From JBBRTJ01 sp038244535 (GTDB lineage: Bacteria; Actinomycetota; Acidimicrobiia; Acidimicrobiales; Ilumatobacteraceae), in the NCBI GenBank assembly GCA_038244535.1, contig JBBRTJ010000009.1, positions 1 through 52,043 on the forward strand: 52,043 bases of DNA. The letters run 5' to 3'. Shown here in pieces: positions 15,188 through 23,288 of the stretch (positions are counted from its first letter, which is position 1; the number at the start of each line of letters is the position of its first letter). Position numbers and translations under genes: made by a program. Below the pieces are notes generated by a model. The model was given only the letters and a program-made list of their open reading frames with translations, was not told the DNA's origin and did not search any database.

Positions 15188-15730
15188 TCAGCGAGCCGAC
15201 CGCGACGCGAGGGCTTCGACCGTGGTCCAGTTCCGGGCCGTCCCACCCGCTTGCCCCCGACGCGCCAGCGCGGCGGCCAGGCGGGAGCGACCGACCCCGA
15301 ACGGGAGGTGGAGGTACAGCTCGCGACCGACGACCCGCAGCTCCTCGCCGTCGGCGCCAGGGAGGTCGCTGAAGGCACCGGGCGCCGGTGGGACCGACAG
15401 GAACGACACGTGCAGCGTCGTGGGAGCGGCCTTGGCCGAGGGGAAGGGGTTCTGCTCGACGACGGCGGCTAGCTCGTCGCCGGTGCGCACGACGACGGGG
15501 ATCTCGAAGCCGAAGGTCGCAGTGCACGCCGCCCCGAGGGTGGCAGGGAGGTCGGCCAGCTGATCGGCGCGAACGGTGAGCACGACGTTGCCGCTGCGCA
15601 GGTGGGTCTCGACGTCGTGGCCGCCGAGGTCTTCGGCGATCTCGCGAAGGCGGTCCATCGGCACCTGGCGAGCCCCGACGTTCACGGCTCGCAGCAACCC
15701 GACGCATCGCACCGTGGCGGCGCCAGTCAT
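15188..15730 (-). CDS. DUF1697 family protein
   Basis: A 180-aa soluble protein with the family's opening LLRAVNVGARQVPMDRLREIAEDLG, the LRSGNVVL block, VVVRTGDELAAVVEQNPF and the end RNWTTVEAL. The biochemical role of DUF1697 is not established. It sits 12 nt after the pyrophosphatase gene on the same strand and is probably cotranscribed with it, converging on the ROK kinase gene. Confidence 0.9.
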   Translation of the reverse strand: MTGAATVRCVGLLRAVNVGARQVPMDRLREIAEDLGGHDVETHLRSGNVVLTVRADQLADLPATLGAACTATFGFEIPVVVRTGDELAAVVEQNPFPSAKAAPTTLHVSFLSVPPAPGAFSDLPGADGEELRVVGRELYLHLPFGVGRSRLAAALARRGQAGGTARNWTTVEALASRSAR

Positions 15731-15742
15731 GGGGTGACGGGG

Positions 15743-16258
15743 TCAGCCGTGGGAGACGTGGCGGCTGCGGGCCGCCTCGATCTCACGCCAGGCGGCCTTG
15801 CGACCCTCGAACCCGGCCGTCGAGCTCGACTTGCCGGGCTCGAGCATCTTGTAGACGTCGAAGAAGTGCTTGATCTCCTCGAGCAGCTCCTCGGGCAGGT
15901 CCCGCAGGTCCTCGACGCCCTTCCACCGGGGCTCCTTGGGCGGCACGCAGAGGATCTTGGCGTCGGGGCCGGCCTCGTCCTGCATCCACAGCACGCCGAC
16001 CGGCTTGGCCTCGACCCACACCGCCGGGAACGTCGGGTCCTCGAGCAGCACCAGCGCGTCCAGTGGATCGCCATCCTCGCCGAGCGTGTCGGGGATGAAG
16101 CCGTAGTCGGCCGGGTAGACGGTGGCCGAGAACAGGCGGCGATCGAGGAAGACCCGTCCGGTCTCGTGGTCGATCTCGTACTTGTTGCGGCTCCCTCGCG
16201 GGATCTCGATGACGACGTGGATGCATCCCTCGCGCGGCGGCTTCATGCCCACCATCAT
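15743..16258 (-). CDS. ppa: Inorganic pyrophosphatase
   Basis: A 171-aa soluble family I pyrophosphatase that hydrolyses PPi and drives biosynthesis. The metal site DGDPLD is at residues 62-67, with VVIEIPRGSRNKYEID and PADYGFIPDTL before it and the K-x-W region (EPRWKG) after it. Length fits bacterial enzymes. Three starts are close together (ATG 16258, ATG 16255, ATG 16246); homologues usually begin just before the IEIPRGS strand, so 16246 is also likely. It is divergent from the aminotransferase gene. Confidence 0.96.
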   Translation of the reverse strand: MMVGMKPPREGCIHVVIEIPRGSRNKYEIDHETGRVFLDRRLFSATVYPADYGFIPDTLGEDGDPLDALVLLEDPTFPAVWVEAKPVGVLWMQDEAGPDAKILCVPPKEPRWKGVEDLRDLPEELLEEIKHFFDVYKMLEPGKSSSTAGFEGRKAAWREIEAARSRHVSHG

Positions 16259-16308
16259 GGCCTCATCGCGTCCGGGTCGCCGAGGGCGGTGCGGTTAGCC
16301 TTGCGGCC

Positions 16309-17481
16309 ATGGAGTTCCGTCGCATCACGAACCTGCCGCCGTACGTCTTCACCATCATCAACGGCTTGAAGATCGAGGCACGCCGCGCAGGCGTCGATGT
16401 GATCGACCTCGGGTTCGGCAACCCGGACATCCCGTCGCCCCAGCTCGCCGTCGAGAAGCTGAGCGAGGCCGCTCACATCGCTCGCAACCACCGCTACTCG
16501 GTGAGCAAGGGCCTGCCCAAGCTGCGCGAGGCGCTGGCCGCCCTGTACCTGCGCAAGTGGGGGGTCGAGCTCGACGTCGACACCGAGATCACCAACACCA
16601 TCGGGTCCAAGGAGGGCTTCAGCCACCTCATGTGGGTGCTGCTGCAGCAGGGCGATGCGGCCATCGTGCCGAGCCCCAGCTACCCGATCCACATCTACGG
16701 TCCGCTGTTCGCGGGGGCTGACCTGCGCCAGGTGCCCATGCGCACCGACTCCGACTTCTTCGAGGGCCTCGAGACGGCCTGGAACGTCGGCTGGCCCAAG
16801 CCCCGAGTGCTCGTCATCTCGTTCCCTCACAACCCGACGGGCGCCTGCGTCGACCTCGCCTTCATGCAGCGGGTGGTCGACTTCTGCCGCGAGCACGAGA
16901 TGATCGTGGTGCACGACAACGCCTATGCCGACATGGGCTTCGACGGGTACGAGCCGCCCTCCATCCTCCAGGCCGAGGGCGCCAAGGAGTGCGCGGTCGA
17001 GCTCTACTCGTTGACCAAGAGCTTCTCGATGGCTGGGTGGCGGGTGGCGTTCCTGTCGGGCAACCGTGACGTCGTGGCCGCCCTGGTCAAGCTCAAGAGC
17101 TACCTCGACTACGGCACCTTCCAGCCTGTCCAGATCGCGGCGACGGTGACGATGAACGAAGTGCCCGACTACCCGCGCGAGGTGTGCAGCATCTACGAGC
17201 ATCGGCGCGACGCACTGTGCGAGGGCCTCTACCGCCTCGGTTGGGAGGTCCCGAAGCCGAAGGGGTCGATGTTCGTGTGGGCCCCGATCCCCGAGCCCTA
17301 CTCCGAGATGGACTCCGTCGAGTTCTCCAGCTACCTCGTGCGCGAGTGCGAGGTCGCCACCTCGCCTGGCATCGGGTTCGGCCCCGGCGGCGAGGGCTTC
17401 GTGCGCTTCGCCCTCATCGAGAACGAGCAGCGCATCGCCCAGGCGATCCGAAACCTGCGCAAGGGCCTCACCAAGCTCTAG
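16309..17481 (+). CDS. Class I/II pyridoxal-phosphate aminotransferase, AlaC-like
   Basis: A 390-aa fold-type I aminotransferase. The PLP lysine is K237 in SLTKSFSMAGWR; SFPHNPTGA (171-179), HDNAYADM (202-209) and the C-terminal FVRFAL with its substrate-binding Arg are visible. It most resembles AlaC-type glutamate-pyruvate aminotransferases and their actinobacterial relatives, although its substrate cannot be fixed here. TAGCCT at 16296-16301, 7 nt before the ATG, suggests a leaderless start. An ACT-domain gene follows, so an amino acid may feed back on this locus. Confidence 0.92.
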   Translation: MEFRRITNLPPYVFTIINGLKIEARRAGVDVIDLGFGNPDIPSPQLAVEKLSEAAHIARNHRYSVSKGLPKLREALAALYLRKWGVELDVDTEITNTIGSKEGFSHLMWVLLQQGDAAIVPSPSYPIHIYGPLFAGADLRQVPMRTDSDFFEGLETAWNVGWPKPRVLVISFPHNPTGACVDLAFMQRVVDFCREHEMIVVHDNAYADMGFDGYEPPSILQAEGAKECAVELYSLTKSFSMAGWRVAFLSGNRDVVAALVKLKSYLDYGTFQPVQIAATVTMNEVPDYPREVCSIYEHRRDALCEGLYRLGWEVPKPKGSMFVWAPIPEPYSEMDSVEFSSYLVRECEVATSPGIGFGPGGEGFVRFALIENEQRIAQAIRNLRKGLTKL

Positions 17482-17504
17482 CGGGCCCGGTCCCGGCGTG
17501 GGTG

Positions 17505-17518
17505 CCGTTCACGAACGG
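17505..17518. repeat. 14-bp palindrome CCGTTC-AC-GAACGG
   Basis: Perfect 6-bp arms around AC lie between the aminotransferase stop and the ACT gene, 49 nt before the ACT start. It could be an operator or a short hairpin. Confidence 0.5.
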
Positions 17519-17567
17519 TTGACATGGGGGCAACAGCCCAACCGGTCCTGGTCGGTACGGTGCGCTG

Positions 17568-18215
17568 GTGACCATCACGTGCGTGGCCCGTCTGCACCTG
17601 CCCGATCGCCCCGGTGTGCTCGGCCAGGTGGCCAGCCGGATCGGTGCGGTGCGTGGTGACGTCGTCGGCATCGACATCCTCGAGCGGGGCGAGGGGCGCG
17701 CCGTCGACGAACTGGTCATCACCCTGCCCGACGACACCCTGATCGAGCTGCTCGGTAAGGAGCTGAGCCAGGTCGACGGGGTGGGCGTGGAGGACCTGCG
17801 CACGGTGGCGGACCACCGCTTCGATCACCAGGTGAACGCCCTCGACCTCGCTGCTCAGATCGCCGAGGCGCACGAGGGGGGCCAGGTGCTGAAGGCCTTG
17901 GCGACCGAGACCACCCGTGACCTGCGCGCCGATTGGGCTGCGGTCCTGCGGCTCGACCCGGCCGAGGTGGTGGCCGAAGTCGGTGAGGTACCGGCGGTCG
18001 GGTGGTTGGTCGCCTTCGTCGAGGGGAGCCGTCACTCTGAGCAGTCAGCGGCGGGGGAGGCCGGGCCCGACGACCTGGCCTGGGCGCTGCTCGGGGCCAC
18101 CGGGTTGGCCTTCGTCCTCGGGCGCAAGGGCCTGCCCTTCCGATGGCGGGAGCGGCGCCAGATCCAGAGCCTGGCCCGCGTCGCCGGCGCCGTCCTGGCC
18201 AGCTCAGCGGCCTGA
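17568..18215 (+). CDS. ACT-domain protein
   Basis: A 215-aa soluble protein. The N-terminal 75 residues form an ACT domain (VARLHLPDRPGVLGQVASRIGAVRGDVVGIDIL), a fold that binds amino acids and regulates enzymes. The rest has a GAF-like appearance (VLKALATETTRDLRADWAAVLRL) and ends in a helix near LARVAGAVL. TACGGT at 17556-17561 lies 6 nt before the GTG, a leaderless start. Its location behind an aminotransferase suggests amino-acid sensing, but the partner is unknown. Confidence 0.8.
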   Translation: MTITCVARLHLPDRPGVLGQVASRIGAVRGDVVGIDILERGEGRAVDELVITLPDDTLIELLGKELSQVDGVGVEDLRTVADHRFDHQVNALDLAAQIAEAHEGGQVLKALATETTRDLRADWAAVLRLDPAEVVAEVGEVPAVGWLVAFVEGSRHSEQSAAGEAGPDDLAWALLGATGLAFVLGRKGLPFRWRERRQIQSLARVAGAVLASSAA

Positions 18216-18280
18216 CGCGTGCGGCCAGCGCTGAGCCCGTGCGCCCTCGGCCGGGCCGGGCTGGGCCGGGCGTCAGGCCG
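18208..18280. terminator. Long-range 11-bp inverted repeat at the end of the ACT gene
   Basis: CGGCCTGACGC (18208-18218, containing the ACT stop) is repeated inverted as GCGTCAGGCCG (18270-18280). The 51-nt interval is itself GC-rich. It lies between convergent genes and may help end transcription. Confidence 0.5.
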
Positions 18281-18287
18281 AATCCCA

Positions 18288-18340
18288 GCCAGCTTGTGTG
18301 ACGAATGGGCGCCTGGCCCGCAGTGGCCGCACAAGCTGGC
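18288..18340. terminator. 11-bp inverted repeat in the ACT/glpK convergent gap
   Basis: GCCAGCTTGTG (18288-18298) pairs with CACAAGCTGGC (18330-18340) across a 31-nt loop. Being symmetrical between convergent genes it could serve both strands. Confidence 0.55.
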
Positions 18341-18355
18341 CCCGAACCGCGTGGG

Positions 18356-19846
18356 TCAGGTCGTGGCCCAGCTGCGGGAGCGGTCGACGGCCCTGAGCCA
18401 CTGATCGTGCAACAGGTCGGCGAGGGGCTTCAGGTCGAGGTTGGGCTGCACCTCGACGTCGAGGCGCCAGGTCGCAGCCACCTCGGCCAGCGATCCCCAG
18501 ACCCCTTCGGCCAGCCCGGCGAGGAACGCCGCCCCCAACGCGGTGGTCTCTTGCACGACCGGGCGGCTCACCGGCACGCCTAACTGGTCGGCCTGCAGTT
18601 GCAGCAGCAGCTCCATCACGGATGCCCCACCGTCGACGCGCAGGGTCCGCACGGGTTGCCCGCTCACCGCCGACATGGCGTCGACGGCGTCGCGGACCTC
18701 GAACGCGATCGACTCGACCACGGCCCGAGCCAGGTGGGCGCGTCCGGCGCCACGGGTGATGCCCAGGATCGTGCCTCGGGCGTGAGGGTCCCACCAAGGG
18801 GCACCGAGGCCCGTGAAGGCGGGCACGATCACGACCCCGCCGCTGTCGGGAACCGAAGCCGCGAGAGGCCCGATCTCGGCTGCTGTGGCGATGATGCCAA
18901 GCCCGTCTCGTAGCCACTGGATGGCGGCGCCGGTGACGAAGATCGCTCCTTCGAGGGCGTAGGTGACGGAGGAGTCAGCGAGCTGCCAGGCCACGGTGGT
19001 GAGCATGCCCTCCGCCGGTGGGGGGCAGGTCGAGCCGATGTTCATCAGCACGAACGAACCGGTGCCGTAGGTGTTCTTGGTCATGCCCTCGCTGAAGCAG
19101 GCCTGGCCGAAGAGCGCTGCTTGCTGGTCGCCGGCGATCCCGCTGATGGGGAGGCCGGCGGGCACGCCATCGAGCCCGTGGGCCGTCACGCCGAACCGTC
19201 CCGATGACGGCCAGACCTCGGGCAGGGCGTCCATCGGGACGCCGAGCACCTCGGCCAGCTCAGGGTCCCAGCGCATGGCACCGATGTCGAACAGCATCGT
19301 GCGGCTGGCGTTGGTGGGGTCGGTGGCGTGGACCGCCCCGCCCGTGAGGCACCACACGAGCCACGTGTCGATGGTGCCGAGCGCGAGATCGGGTCCGCTG
19401 GGCACCCCGCCCTCGTTCAGCAGCCAGGCCGCCTTCGTCCCCGAGAAGTAGGGGTCGAGGACCAGGCCGGTCCGCGCGCGCACGAGAGGAAGGTGGCCGG
19501 CAGCAGTGAGCGCCTCGCAGCGGGGTGCGGTGCGGCGGTCCTGCCAGACGATGGCCCGGTGGAGTGGCCGGCCGGTCCGGCGGCTCCAGGCCACCACCGT
19601 CTCTCGCTGGTTGGTGATCCCGAGGGCGGCAACGGCCTCACCGCTGCTCGCCACCTCGTCCAGCACCTCGGCCAAGGTGGCCTGCACCGCAGTCCAGATC
19701 TCGTCGGCGTCATGCTCGACCCAGCCTGGCCGGGGGTAGTGCTGCGTGAGCTCGCGATAGGCGATGGCCCTGACCGTGCCGTCCTCGGCCACGGCAAGGG
19801 TGCGCACGCCGGTGGTGCCGGCATCGATGGCGACGATCACGCCCAT
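18356..19846 (-). CDS. glpK: Glycerol kinase
   Basis: This 496-aa FGGY kinase phosphorylates glycerol with ATP. AIDAGTTGVRTL (N-terminal phosphate loop), ITNQRETVVAWSRRTG with the glycerol-binding Arg-Glu, IVWQDRRT, GDQQAALFGQ, TYGTGSFVLMN and LRVDGGASV with a FGGY-type C-terminus are visible. The open frame continues 178 residues upstream, but that part overlaps a separate membrane-protein gene; the ATG at 19846 gives the normal start. The upstream gene's stop is 5 nt away, so the two are probably cotranscribed. No glpF or glpD is nearby. Confidence 0.95.
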   Translation of the reverse strand: MGVIVAIDAGTTGVRTLAVAEDGTVRAIAYRELTQHYPRPGWVEHDADEIWTAVQATLAEVLDEVASSGEAVAALGITNQRETVVAWSRRTGRPLHRAIVWQDRRTAPRCEALTAAGHLPLVRARTGLVLDPYFSGTKAAWLLNEGGVPSGPDLALGTIDTWLVWCLTGGAVHATDPTNASRTMLFDIGAMRWDPELAEVLGVPMDALPEVWPSSGRFGVTAHGLDGVPAGLPISGIAGDQQAALFGQACFSEGMTKNTYGTGSFVLMNIGSTCPPPAEGMLTTVAWQLADSSVTYALEGAIFVTGAAIQWLRDGLGIIATAAEIGPLAASVPDSGGVVIVPAFTGLGAPWWDPHARGTILGITRGAGRAHLARAVVESIAFEVRDAVDAMSAVSGQPVRTLRVDGGASVMELLLQLQADQLGVPVSRPVVQETTALGAAFLAGLAEGVWGSLAEVAATWRLDVEVQPNLDLKPLADLLHDQWLRAVDRSRSWATT

Positions 19847-19851
19847 GGCTG

Positions 19852-20250
19852 CTACTTGCGCTTCTTGCGCGGCGTGTTGTGCCCGGTCGACGTGCGGCTC
19901 GTGGGGGGCGGCTTCGGCCGGGACGCCGCAGGGGTCGAAGCCCGCGCCGACGAGGTCGTCGCCGAGGAGGTCTTTCCTGAAGAGGTCGTCGCCGACGAGG
20001 CGGCCGCCCGCTCGGCTCCGTAGGCCACGCTCTCCTTGGTCCGCAGCGCCGGCGGATCCCAGCCGAACTTGACCATGGCCGCCGCCAGCGTGGCGTACAG
20101 GATGCCTCCGAGCACGAGCCCGTAGAGCAGGCCGCCGCCCACCTGGTCGCGAAAGAAGATGAACGAGATGATGATGGCGCCGACGAAGTAGATGCCGAAC
20201 AGCCGCATCAGCTTCTTCCACGGCACCGGACGGTTCGGGTCCCAGGCCAC
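19852..20250 (-). CDS. Two-helix membrane protein with basic low-complexity tail
   Basis: A 132-aa protein. WDPNRPVPWKKLMR precedes two transmembrane helices (about residues 18-35 and 40-60), then a Ser/Thr/Ala-rich low-complexity tail ending in KKRK. The GTG at 20250 is preferred: the open frame to 20304 would run almost into the divergent pfkA start. It is immediately upstream of glpK on the same strand. Function unknown. Confidence 0.7.
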   Translation of the reverse strand: MAWDPNRPVPWKKLMRLFGIYFVGAIIISFIFFRDQVGGGLLYGLVLGGILYATLAAAMVKFGWDPPALRTKESVAYGAERAAASSATTSSGKTSSATTSSARASTPAASRPKPPPTSRTSTGHNTPRKKRK

Positions 20251-20306
20251 GGGCCAGATTGCTAGCAGGCCGAGACGGCCCCTGCGGTCCCGTAGCGTGC
20301 GCACCC

Positions 20307-21341
20307 ATGCGAGTGGGCGTGCTGACGGGGGGTGGCGATGCTCCGGGGCTCAACGCGGTGATCCGGGCCATCGTGCGCAAGGGCGAGCAGCACTGGGGGG
20401 ACGAGGTGATCGGCTTCCTCGACGCCTGGGAGGGCGTGATGGACCGCCGCTACGTCCCGCTCGACGTTCGCTCACTGCGCGGCATGCTCCCCAAGGGAGG
20501 CACGCTGCTCGGCACCACGAGGGGCAGCCCCTTCGACCGGCCCGATGGGGTGCGCCGGGTGGAAGGGACGTTCGCCGACATGGGCCTCGACGCGCTCATC
20601 GTCATCGGCGGCAACGGGTCGTTGACCGTCACGCACCTCCTGCACGAGCAGACCGGCCTTCCGCTCGTCGGGGTGCCTAAGACCATCGACAACGACATCG
20701 TCGGCACCGACGTGACCTTCGGCTTCCACACCGCGGTGCAGATCGCTACCGATGCCATCGACCGCCTGCACACCACGGCCGAGAGCCACGATCGCGTCAT
20801 GGTCGTCGAGGTCATGGGTCGCAACGCTGGCTGGATCGCCACCTTTGCCGGCATCGCCGGTGGTGCCACGGTGGTGCTGATCCCCGAGCAGCCCTTCGAC
20901 CTCGACGAGGTGTGCGACCTGCTCCGCCGCCGCCACGAGCGGGGTCGTTACGCCTCGATCGTGGTGGTGGCCGAGGGCGCCAAGCCACGGGAGGGCAGTG
21001 GGTTCGTGGTGCCCGAGCGGGGGCTCGACCAGTTCGGCCACATCCGCCTCGGTGGCATCGCCGCGCTGCTGGCCCCCGAGATCGAGGAGCGCACCGGGTT
21101 CGACACCCGCGTCACCATCCTCGGCCACGTCCAGCGCGGGGGCACGCCGTGCGCCTACGACCGGGTGCTGTCCACCCGCTATGGGCTCGCCGCCATCGAT
21201 GCCGTGCACGATGGGGCGTGGGGCCAGATGGTCGCCTACCTCCAGCAGAAGATCGTCCGAGCACCCCTCGAGGTGGCGGTCGGCCGGACCCGCACGATCG
21301 ACCCCGAGCTGTACGGCGTGGCCCAGGTGTTCTTCGGCTGA
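20307..21341 (+). CDS. pfkA: 6-phosphofructokinase (group III-like, ATP or PPi donor)
   Basis: A 344-aa phosphofructokinase of upper glycolysis: VLTGGGDAPGLNA phosphate loop, catalytic PKTIDNDI, EVMGRNAGWIA, and HVQRGGTPCAYDRVL. Two positions decide the phosphoryl donor in this family. The first reads GGNGS, with Asn where ATP enzymes have Asp or Glu. The second is the Lys of PKTIDND, the state of group III enzymes, which can use ATP or PPi. The Gly after Asn favours ATP, but this is not certain. TAGCGT at 20293-20298 lies 8 nt before the ATG (leaderless). Confidence 0.93.
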   Translation: MRVGVLTGGGDAPGLNAVIRAIVRKGEQHWGDEVIGFLDAWEGVMDRRYVPLDVRSLRGMLPKGGTLLGTTRGSPFDRPDGVRRVEGTFADMGLDALIVIGGNGSLTVTHLLHEQTGLPLVGVPKTIDNDIVGTDVTFGFHTAVQIATDAIDRLHTTAESHDRVMVVEVMGRNAGWIATFAGIAGGATVVLIPEQPFDLDEVCDLLRRRHERGRYASIVVVAEGAKPREGSGFVVPERGLDQFGHIRLGGIAALLAPEIEERTGFDTRVTILGHVQRGGTPCAYDRVLSTRYGLAAIDAVHDGAWGQMVAYLQQKIVRAPLEVAVGRTRTIDPELYGVAQVFFG

Positions 21342-21399
21342 AGGGGCGTGCCCCGCGGCCGCGCTTGCGGGAACGCTCGATGAACAGGCCGTTCGGCCC

Positions 21400-21429
21400 G
21401 TGACAGATCGGCGTTCCCCGGGGTATTCT
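21400..21429 (+). promoter_or_regulatory. Probable sigma-70-type promoter of the TSUP gene
   Basis: GTGACA (21400-21405) and TATTCT (21424-21429) are separated by 18 bp. The predicted start near 21436 would give a leader of about 60 nt ending in GAAGGA, the ribosome-binding site of the TSUP gene. Confidence 0.45.
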
Positions 21430-21494
21430 CCCGTGAACCCATCGAGAAACTCCGGTTCGAGGGGCACCCAGGCCACGGGAAGGAACTCCGGAAC

Positions 21495-22415
21495 ATGTCG
21501 ATCGACCCCGCGTTGGTTGTTGCAGGTCTCATCGTCGGCTTCGTCGTCGGCATGACGGGCATGGGTGGCGGCGCGCTGATGACGCCGATCCTCGTGCTCG
21601 TCTTGGGCATCACGCCGTCGTCGGCGGTGTCGAGCGACCTCGTTGCGTCCTTGATCATGAAGCCGGTGGGAGCCACGGTCCACGCGCGGCGAGGAACGGT
21701 CAACAAGGAGCTCGTCGGCTGGCTCTGCCTCGGCTCGGTGCCAACGGCCTTCTTCGGGGTGCTCGTGCTGCAGAGCCTTGGGGGCGGCAAGGAGCTCGAG
21801 GACAACATCAAGCTCTTCCTCGGTGTCGCGTTGCTGCTGGCGGCGGTCACCATGATCGTCAAGAACGTGCTCGTACGGCGGCGCACCGGCGCGTTGGCGA
21901 TCGACCCCGCCCTCCGGGCACCCCTGCACATCCGCCCGGTGCTCACCCTGATGATCGGCGCGATCGGCGGCCTGGTGGTCGGCATGACCTCGGTGGGCTC
22001 CGGCAGCCTCATCATCGTCATGTTGATGCTCCTGTACCCGACGCTGACGGCCCGTGAGCTGGTCGGCACCGACCTGGTGCAGGCGATCCCCTTGGTGGCC
22101 TCGGCCGCCCTCGGGCACATGATCTTCGGCTCGGTCGACCTGACCATCACCGGCAGCCTGCTCATCGGTGCGCTGCCGGCCGTGTACGTCGGCGCTCGCA
22201 TGTCGGCCAAGGCCCCCGATGCGGTGATCCGACCGATCCTGGTGCTGGTGCTGCTCATCTCGTCGCTCAAGCTGCTGCAGGTCAGCAACGAGTGGCTCAT
22301 GGTGGTGCTCGGGGTCGGCCTGGCCGGCTACCTCGTCATGATGATGGTGAGTCGGCGCCGGGCCACGACGGCCACCGCCGGCGTCGACGTCGCTCTCGAA
22401 CCCTCAGCGCGCTGA
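21495..22415 (+). CDS. TSUP (TauE/SafE) family membrane transporter
   Basis: A 306-aa protein with about eight transmembrane helices. It has the two family repeats starting with FVVGMTGMGGGALMTPIL (residues 16-33) and GGLVVGMTSVGSGSLIIVML (about 156-175). TSUP proteins carry sulfite, sulfonates or related anions across the cytoplasmic membrane; the substrate cannot be assigned as no sulfur genes are nearby. GAAGGA upstream of the ATG acts as ribosome-binding site, so this unit, unlike many neighbours, has a leader. Confidence 0.9.
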   Translation: MSIDPALVVAGLIVGFVVGMTGMGGGALMTPILVLVLGITPSSAVSSDLVASLIMKPVGATVHARRGTVNKELVGWLCLGSVPTAFFGVLVLQSLGGGKELEDNIKLFLGVALLLAAVTMIVKNVLVRRRTGALAIDPALRAPLHIRPVLTLMIGAIGGLVVGMTSVGSGSLIIVMLMLLYPTLTARELVGTDLVQAIPLVASAALGHMIFGSVDLTITGSLLIGALPAVYVGARMSAKAPDAVIRPILVLVLLISSLKLLQVSNEWLMVVLGVGLAGYLVMMMVSRRRATTATAGVDVALEPSAR

Positions 22416-22441
22416 GGCCGCCGGGCGCGAAGCTGCGCCCG

Positions 22442-23266
22442 ATGAGTGCTCCCGACCGAACCGTGCTGACCACCGGAGCCAACTCCGGCCTCGGCCTCGC
22501 CACTGCCATCGAGGTGGCGCGACGCGGCTACCGCAGCATCGGCAGCGTCCGCGACGAGGCCAAGGCCGCCACCGTGCGGGCTGCAGCCTCGGCGGCCGGG
22601 GTCACGGTCGAGACGGTGCTGCTCGATGTGACCGATGCTGATCGTTGCCGTGTCGTCGTCGACGAGGTGGGTCCGCTGTACGGGCTGGTGAACAACGCCG
22701 GCTATTCGGTGACCGGCGCGATCGAGGACGTGGGCGACGACGAGGCGCGAGCCATCCTCGAAACGATGGTGATGGCCCCGATGCGGTTGGCCCGCCTGGC
22801 ACTGCCGGGGATGCGAGAGCATCGAGCCGGGCGCATCATCATGATCTCGTCGATCTACGGGCGCACGACGACGCCCTTCACCGGTTGGTACCAGGCGGCC
22901 AAGCACGCCGTCGAGGGGGCCAGCGACGCCCTGCGGATGGAGGTGGCGGGCTTCGGGGTCAAGGTGGTCCTGGTCGAGCCCGGGGGCTTTCGCACCGCGA
23001 TCTTCGACGAGGTCAACCGCGACATCGCCAAGCGGGTGGGATCTGCCTACGGCTCGGCCTACGAGCGCCTGGCCCAGGCCAACCGCCTGGCCCAGCCCTT
23101 CCTCGGTGATCCGGCGCAGGTCGCCCGCCTCGTGGGCCGGTTGCTGTCGGGCAACCCCCGGGCCCGCTACCTCATCGGGGTCGATGCCCAGGCCGCCGCG
23201 CTGTCCGATCGCTTCACGCCGACCTTTCTCAGCGACCTCGTGACCAGACGCGTACTCGGTCTCTGA
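22442..23266 (+). CDS. Short-chain dehydrogenase/reductase
   Basis: A 274-aa classical SDR: cofactor loop TGANSGLG (residues 11-18), NNAG, catalytic Ser in ISSIYG, and YQAAK. The EPGGFRT block and a C-terminal region beyond the core follow. Substrate unknown; the Arg after the first strand hints at NADPH. The ATG at 22442 is 26 nt after the TSUP stop and removes a 50-residue shadow extension. Confidence 0.92.
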   Translation: MSAPDRTVLTTGANSGLGLATAIEVARRGYRSIGSVRDEAKAATVRAAASAAGVTVETVLLDVTDADRCRVVVDEVGPLYGLVNNAGYSVTGAIEDVGDDEARAILETMVMAPMRLARLALPGMREHRAGRIIMISSIYGRTTTPFTGWYQAAKHAVEGASDALRMEVAGFGVKVVLVEPGGFRTAIFDEVNRDIAKRVGSAYGSAYERLAQANRLAQPFLGDPAQVARLVGRLLSGNPRARYLIGVDAQAAALSDRFTPTFLSDLVTRRVLGL

Positions 23267-23288
23267 CGGGGGCTCCCGACGGTGGCGA

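Noticed and set aside
17519..17561. TTGACA (17519) with TACGGT (17556) as a single promoter
   Set aside because: The spacer is 31 bp, far beyond the 16-19 bp used by sigma-70-type polymerases.
18356..20380. Glycerol kinase with a 178-residue N-terminal extension
   Set aside because: The extension overlaps a separate membrane-protein gene in another frame; GlpK homologues start at the ATG at 19846.
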